Shown here one piece after another: positions 7,025 to 8,555 of a DNA stretch of 8,555 nucleotides; positions within the stretch are counted from its first letter, which is position 1, and every line of letters starts with the position of its first letter. The stretch lies in contig JBCCBN010000132.1 of NCBI GenBank assembly GCA_039034035.1, forward strand, positions 1-8,555. Reading direction: 5' to 3'. Origin of the DNA: UBA5336 sp039034035. GTDB taxonomy: Bacteria > Pseudomonadota > Alphaproteobacteria > Caulobacterales > Hyphomonadaceae. Both the position numbers and the translations under genes were made by a program. Under the pieces are notes generated by a model. The model worked only from the letters and a program-made list of their open reading frames with translations. It did no database searches and had not been told where the DNA came from.

Positions 7025-7044
7025 CTCGCGCCCTGCGGCGGGAG
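7025..7044 (+). terminator. GC-rich hairpin after leuB (candidate terminator without a T-tract)
   Basis: One base after the leuB stop, CTC-g-CGCC pairs with GGCG-g-GAG around a CTGC tetraloop: 7 base pairs with one G-G mismatch. The site lies in the 47-bp gap between the convergent leuB and membrane-protein genes, where transcription should end. No T-run follows on either strand, so intrinsic termination would be inefficient; it could instead protect the 3' end or act with Rho. The fold is read from the sequence; the role is inferred. Confidence 0.35.
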
Positions 7045-7070
7045 AAGGGGGGCGGCGGACAATTACCCGG

Positions 7071-7475
7071 TCAGGCACCCACGGACCGCTCACCCAGGAG
7101 CCAGCGGGCGAGATCGACAAAGTCGAAAGCCAGGGAGATCGCGAACACAACCGCCGCTAGCGCAAGCCATTTCCCCGACCATGTTTCGCCGATCCGCCAA
7201 CGGTCCCTCCGGGATATCAGGTAGACCAGTGTGGGCGTCCAGAAGACGATATGGCCAATACCGAGCAGGCGCGAATAGCCGACCTGGCTGTAGGCGATGA
7301 GAGTACCGACCATACCGAGTAGCGTTCCGAGCAAGACCCAACGGGCTTCAACTCGAAAGGGGCTGAAGACAACCGCCCCCGCCAGCAGGACCACACCCAT
7401 CACATTGACCCAGATGCCAACCCAAGCGGGGCTGTAGGTGGCCATGTCGGCGTTGAACTGGGTCAGGAGGTCCAT
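7071..7475 (-). CDS. Four-helix integral membrane protein of unknown function
   Basis: This 134-residue protein is strongly hydrophobic, with four likely membrane helices near residues 18-37, 45-63, 68-88 and 103-127. Arginine-rich loops lie between them (SPFRVEARW, SRRDRWRIGE). There is no signal peptide cleavage site and no recognisable catalytic motif. The N-terminal MDLLTQFNADMATYSPAWVG precedes the first helix. A GGAAAGA ribosome site 7 bases upstream of the ATG supports the start. It follows the YaiI gene by 56 bp on the same strand, so they may share a transcript, and it converges on leuB. I do not recognise a named family. The protein is probably an inner-membrane protein; no function can be assigned. 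Confidence 0.75.
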   Translation of the reverse strand: MDLLTQFNADMATYSPAWVGIWVNVMGVVLLAGAVVFSPFRVEARWVLLGTLLGMVGTLIAYSQVGYSRLLGIGHIVFWTPTLVYLISRRDRWRIGETWSGKWLALAAVVFAISLAFDFVDLARWLLGERSVGA

Positions 7476-7531
7476 GGGGCAGTCTTTCCGTGCTGGGCCG
7501 GTCGGGTCGGAGATTATTGCGGTGGAGACGA

Positions 7532-7990
7532 TTACGCGTTTCGTCTGCGCCGGGTGAGGGTTTCGTGGAGGGATTGGAGAAAGGCCGACCGGTCTTTCGC
7601 GCTGAAGGGCGGCGCGCCACCGGTGATCTCACCCGATCCGCGGAGCTGGTCCATCAGCGCCCGGGTGGCAACTTGCGAACCAATCGAGGCCGCCGTGAAG
7701 GGCTTGCCATTCGGCGCCAGGACCGCCGCGCCTGACAGGAGACACCGCTCCGCGAGGAGGATATCCGCCGTGATCACGACGCTGTGGGCGTCGGCCCGTT
7801 CGGCAATCCAGTCATCGGCCACATCGGCGCCAGCATCGACCACGATCTGGGTGATACCGGGGTCGCGAGGCACGCGCAGGAAGCTGTTCGACACGACCGT
7901 GACCGGCACCTGATGCCGAGCGGCAACCTTGTAGGTCTCCTCCTTTACTGGGCAGGCGTCGGCGTCAATGTAGATACGGCAAGCCATCAT
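7532..7990 (-). CDS. YaiI/YqxD family protein (UPF0178, DUF188)
   Basis: The 152-residue product matches the conserved YaiI/YqxD family in full. Blocks are IYIDADACPVK (residues 6-16), VVSNSFLRVP (32-41), VDAGADVADDWIAERA (51-66), VITADILLAERCL (72-84), VLAPNGKPFTAASIG (90-104) and TGGAPPFSAKDRSAFLQSL (123-141). The aspartate-rich strands resemble PIN-like nuclease folds, but the family has no settled function. The protein begins with two methionines (7990-7988 and 7987-7985), either of which could be used, and no clear ribosome site precedes them. It lies between the small VOC gene (74-bp gap) and the membrane-protein gene (56-bp gap), all on the same strand, a possible small operon. Confidence 0.93.
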   Translation of the reverse strand: MMACRIYIDADACPVKEETYKVAARHQVPVTVVSNSFLRVPRDPGITQIVVDAGADVADDWIAERADAHSVVITADILLAERCLLSGAAVLAPNGKPFTAASIGSQVATRALMDQLRGSGEITGGAPPFSAKDRSAFLQSLHETLTRRRRNA

Positions 7991-8064
7991 GCGTGGGTAG
8001 CAGACCGGGACGTCGGATCAAATCCCGCCCCCTCGCCTGCAGACCCATTCAACGCTCCCAACGC

Positions 8065-8448
8065 TCACGAGGGTGCAACCATGCAGAAGGCGTTGAGCTT
8101 GTGCCCGTCCAGGTCGCGGAAATAGGCGGCATAGAACCCGCCCTCGCCGCGCGGGCCGGGCGCGCCTTCATCGGTGCCGCCATTGGCAAGCGCGGTTTTG
8201 TAGATCTGATCCACCTGCTCGGGCGACTCCGCCATCAGGGCGACCATCACGCCATTGCCGACCGACACCGGGCCGCCATCAAACGGTTTGAGAATGCCGA
8301 AGCCGGCCGCGTCCTGGGTGCCCCAGGCGATGAAGTTCTCGTCTTCGCTGCCCATCAGACGGGGGACGTTCATCACACCCGCCAACGCGTCGTAGAATTT
8401 CGCGGCCTTGGGAATATCCCTCGCCCCAACCGTCACATAGCCGATCAT
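8065..8448 (-). CDS. Small single-module VOC (glyoxalase/bleomycin-resistance-like) family protein
   Basis: A 127-residue single VOC module beginning MIGYVTVGARDIPKAAKFYDAL. Typical blocks are FIAWGTQDAAGFGILKPFDG (residues 39-58), GNGVMVALMAESPEQVD (64-80), GGTDEGAPGPRG (90-101) and GFYAAYFRDLDGHKLNAFC (104-122). This is a widespread proteobacterial subgroup. The positions that usually hold metal ligands are occupied by Y4, K54, M68/V69 and N119, so a metal-dependent lyase activity is doubtful; a binding or sequestering role is possible. The ATG at 8448 follows a purine-rich but imperfect ribosome site (GGACGAAGAAAA). A striking palindrome lies about 90 bp upstream. It is the likely first gene of the minus-strand trio. 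Confidence 0.9.
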   Translation of the reverse strand: MIGYVTVGARDIPKAAKFYDALAGVMNVPRLMGSEDENFIAWGTQDAAGFGILKPFDGGPVSVGNGVMVALMAESPEQVDQIYKTALANGGTDEGAPGPRGEGGFYAAYFRDLDGHKLNAFCMVAPS

Positions 8449-8555
8449 TTTTCTTCGTCCTCCGCTCTTTCCTCGTACGCACCCCCGCTCTCGATCCGTC
8501 TTTCCATTTCGCCGCGTCCACTCTACTTTCTCGAGTACGTACGAACGTACGTAGC
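8449..8555. other. Upstream region of the small VOC gene
   Basis: These 107 bp contain no supportable gene. On the minus strand they lead into the VOC start and hold a purine-rich leader with an imperfect ribosome site, the CGTACG copy at 8474-8479 and the palindrome at 8536-8553. I see no convincing -35/-10 pair; the promoter may overlap the palindrome or lie past the window edge. Confidence 0.5.
8536..8553. promoter_or_regulatory. Perfect 8+2+8 palindrome, candidate repressor operator
   Basis: TACGTACG (8536-8543) and CGTACGTA (8546-8553) are exact reverse complements around a central AA. Another CGTACG lies at 8474-8479, closer to the VOC start. The palindrome is about 88 bp upstream of the VOC ATG on the minus strand. 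Length, symmetry and short centre fit an operator for a dimeric regulator such as a TetR-family repressor, which would plausibly be encoded just beyond the right edge. The window ends 2 bases after the palindrome, so longer symmetry cannot be judged. Confidence 0.5.

Noticed and set aside
8009..8036. tRNA 3'-end-like stretch (GGATCAAATCC followed by a C-rich tail) that could be an attachment-site remnant
   Set aside because: The T-arm does not pair properly, no anticodon arm or acceptor partner is visible, and no integrase or mobile gene lies nearby.
8050..8066. Direct repeat CAACGCTC, two copies 9 bp apart at the end of the small VOC gene
   Set aside because: Two short copies running into the stop codon; too small to distinguish from chance.

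Overview
The window is dense, GC-rich chromosomal DNA whose coding style and protein sequences suggest a Gram-negative proteobacterium, most likely an alphaproteobacterium (Hyphomonadaceae/Maricaulales-like). This placement is inferred from the proteins and the GC-rich codon use. No rRNA or phylogenetic marker is present to confirm it. I see no insertion sequence, phage gene, CRISPR array or complete tRNA.

Layout: (1) Bases 1-1696, minus strand, hold most of a PrkA/YeaG-family AAA+ serine protein kinase gene, whose C-terminal end runs off the left edge. (2) Bases 1697-2052 form a divergent control region of about 356 bp. It contains a perfect 7-bp inverted repeat, a cluster of GTGAC motifs and overlapping potential hairpins in front of leuC. 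(3) Bases 2053-7023, plus strand, form one tightly packed six-gene cluster: leuC, a GNAT acetyltransferase, a two-module VOC (glyoxalase-like) protein, leuD, an ABM-domain monooxygenase-like protein, and leuB. Gaps are 8, -4, 9, -4 and 3 bp, so it is almost certainly one transcript. (4) A GC-rich hairpin directly after leuB may end that transcript. (5) Bases 7071-8448, minus strand, hold three genes that converge on the leu cluster. In their order of transcription they are a small VOC protein, a YaiI/UPF0178 (DUF188) protein and a four-helix membrane protein of unknown function. (6) The right edge has a perfect CGTACG-rich palindrome that looks like a repressor operator upstream of the small VOC gene.

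How the genes work together: LeuC and LeuD form isopropylmalate isomerase and LeuB is the next enzyme, so the cluster covers the steps from 2-isopropylmalate to 2-oxoisocaproate in leucine synthesis. leuA is not in the window. Three small enzymes of detoxification or modification type are woven between the leu genes with translational-coupling overlaps. This conserved-looking interleaving is the most unusual feature here. PrkA, a stress and starvation protein, is transcribed divergently from the same control region. I find no clearly new defence or mobile system in this window.
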